A stretch of 15,934 bases of DNA. It comes from DASRAA01 sp036512955 (GTDB lineage Bacteria; Acidobacteriota; Terriglobia; Terriglobales; Acidobacteriaceae). The translations under genes were made by a program, and so were the position numbers. Of the stretch, positions 15,089 to 15,934 are shown one piece after another. How positions within the stretch are numbered: position 1 is the first letter of the stretch; every line of letters begins with the position of its first letter. The notes below the pieces were generated by a model. That model saw nothing but the letters and a program-made list of their open reading frames with translations. It was not told the origin of the DNA and searched no databases. Location: NCBI GenBank assembly GCA_036512955.1, contig DATBZX010000232.1, positions 1 through 15,934 of the forward strand. The letters are read 5' to 3'.

Positions 15089-15934
15089 GTGCCGAACGAA
15101 AAACAGGTGAAGTGGTCCCAACTGCGGGTTGGACTGACCGTCATCATCGCCAGCATCACGTTGGCTGTCCTGATCTTCGTGATGACGGGCACGACTGGCC
15201 TGTTCACCAAGAAAATCCTCATTCGCGCCTACGTGGACAACGCCGGCGGAGTGCGCGTGGGTGCCCCGGTCCGGCTCGAAGGCGTTGACATCGGAAATGT
15301 CACCCGCATCCGGGTAGTGCACGACCCGCAGCGCAAGGTGGCTCCCGTCGAAGTCACCATGAAAATCACCACCAGGTATGAGGACACGATGCGGGCCGAC
15401 TGCCGCGCTTCTCTGAACACAGCGGGCGTCTTGGGCGAGGTCTTTGTCGATGTGGACTGCCGACAGGCCAAAGGTGGTCCGCTGGTAAACGGAGCCGAGC
15501 TGCCGACCGATGATGTTGCGCAGCTGCAGGATGTAGTGCGCGCCAGCCAGGGTACGCTGCAGAACGTCGACACTCTGGTGAAACGCCTTGACAGTATTTT
15601 GACGTTCATCCAAAGCGGTCAAGGTTCGATTGGCAAGGTGATTTACGACCCTTCGCTGTTCAATCGTGCCAATGACATGCTCACCCAGCTGCAACAGATT
15701 GTGGCGCAGGTGAACTCCACCAACGGCAGCATTGGCAAGCTGCTCAACAGCGACGAGCTTTATAACAAGGCCAACCTGGCGGTGGATAACCTGAACAAGA
15801 CCATCGACCAGATCAATAGCGGTCAGGGCACCATTGGCAAGTTTATGAAAGACCCGGCACTCTATGACAACGCCAACCAGACCATGGCGAAGGCCAACCA
15901 GCTGATTACCGACATCAACGCCGGCAAGGGAACG
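15089..15934 (+). CDS. mlaD: MlaD/MCE-family lipid-transport protein (C-terminus beyond the window)
   Basis: 282 codons are visible and the frame is open at the edge. The GTG at 15089 puts KWSQLRVGL and a single membrane helix (about 13-33, VGLTVIIASITLAVLIFVM) at the N-terminus, the usual inner-membrane anchor. The MCE domain follows (about 41-125): ILIRAYVDNAGGVRVGAPVRLEGVDIGNVTRI, then VEVTMKI, ASLNTAGVLGEVFVDV. MCE proteins form hexameric rings or tubes that carry phospholipids between inner and outer membrane with an MlaE/MlaF-type ABC transporter, whose genes are not in view upstream. After a coiled-coil-like region (about 140-175) come exact 34-residue repeats. The ribosome binding site is weak. 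The symbol is used for the family; subfamily (Mla versus other MCE) is not resolved. Confidence 0.88.
   Translation, partial: MPNEKQVKWSQLRVGLTVIIASITLAVLIFVMTGTTGLFTKKILIRAYVDNAGGVRVGAPVRLEGVDIGNVTRIRVVHDPQRKVAPVEVTMKITTRYEDTMRADCRASLNTAGVLGEVFVDVDCRQAKGGPLVNGAELPTDDVAQLQDVVRASQGTLQNVDTLVKRLDSILTFIQSGQGSIGKVIYDPSLFNRANDMLTQLQQIVAQVNSTNGSIGKLLNSDELYNKANLAVDNLNKTIDQINSGQGTIGKFMKDPALYDNANQTMAKANQLITDINAGKGT
15614..15934 (+). repeat. 34-residue (102-bp) tandem repeats in the MlaD-like protein
   Basis: Three full units and the start of a fourth lie at 15614-15715, 15716-15817, 15818-15919 and 15920 onward. Each unit begins with a G-x-G-(S/T)-I-G-K-type motif (unit 2 has NGSIGK), then a D-x-x-LY/LF step, N-x-AN, and a helix ending in (I/V)N. 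The spacing is exact with no gaps. The repeats diverge at the DNA level, so they are old and kept by selection. Confidence 0.85.

Noticed and set aside
15050..15694. 214-codon minus-strand ORF opposite the mlaD-like gene
   Set aside because: Antisense to a frame with a membrane anchor and MCE domain that is open to the window end.

Overview
The window looks like a chromosomal segment of a GC-rich soil-type bacterium, most likely an acidobacterium. This rests on an EF-G-like paralogue, a GH27 glycosidase with an N-terminal beta domain, an acyl-CoA synthetase fused to a GNAT domain, and an MCE/MlaD protein carrying 34-residue C-terminal repeats. The lineage call is an inference from gene style, not a database match.

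Layout. 1-138 (-): start of an exported protein running off the left edge. 377-990 (+): a decayed purU (formyl-tetrahydrofolate deformylase) remnant with two compensating frameshifts and no N-terminal ACT domain. 1067-1294 (+): a small zinc-binding protein. 1443-1702: promoter and structured leader of a 699-residue EF-G-like GTPase (1703-3802, +), which ends at a clear terminator. 3867-4409 (-): an unknown secreted Cys-containing protein, divergent from a DUF4440/NTF2-like probable lipoprotein (4673-5197, +).

5514-8319 is one intact mobile element of 2806 bp. It has 23-bp terminal inverted repeats (21/23 identical), flanked by a perfect 8-bp target duplication (CGCCCAAC). It carries an IS1595/ISXO2-type DDE transposase plus about 1.7 kb of passenger DNA. 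The passengers are a minus-strand cluster (BECR-like RNase-toxin candidate, then a Zn-ribbon protein overlapping it by ATGA, then a DUF6941-like protein, then a small conserved-looking protein) and one or two very small ORFs near the right end. The transposase promoter has its -35 box inside the left repeat and appears to give a nearly leaderless mRNA. This loaded element is the most interesting part of the window.

Right of the element, on the minus strand: a GH27 alpha-galactosidase-like enzyme (8397-9890), a two-gene module (10553-10810, small HTH-like protein; 9946-10590, nucleoside-deoxyribosyltransferase/TIR-like protein), and purM (10858-11925). A 199-bp divergent region with four GTGAC boxes separates purM from a 917-residue NDP-forming acyl-CoA synthetase-GNAT fusion (12125-14878, +), which ends at a strong terminator. 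The window closes inside an mlaD-like gene (15089-15934, +).

The genes do not form one pathway. They are ordinary housekeeping and metabolic genes (purM, EF-G-like, acyl-CoA synthetase/acetyltransferase, lipid transport) interrupted by a cargo-carrying insertion sequence and a possible effector/regulator pair next to purM.
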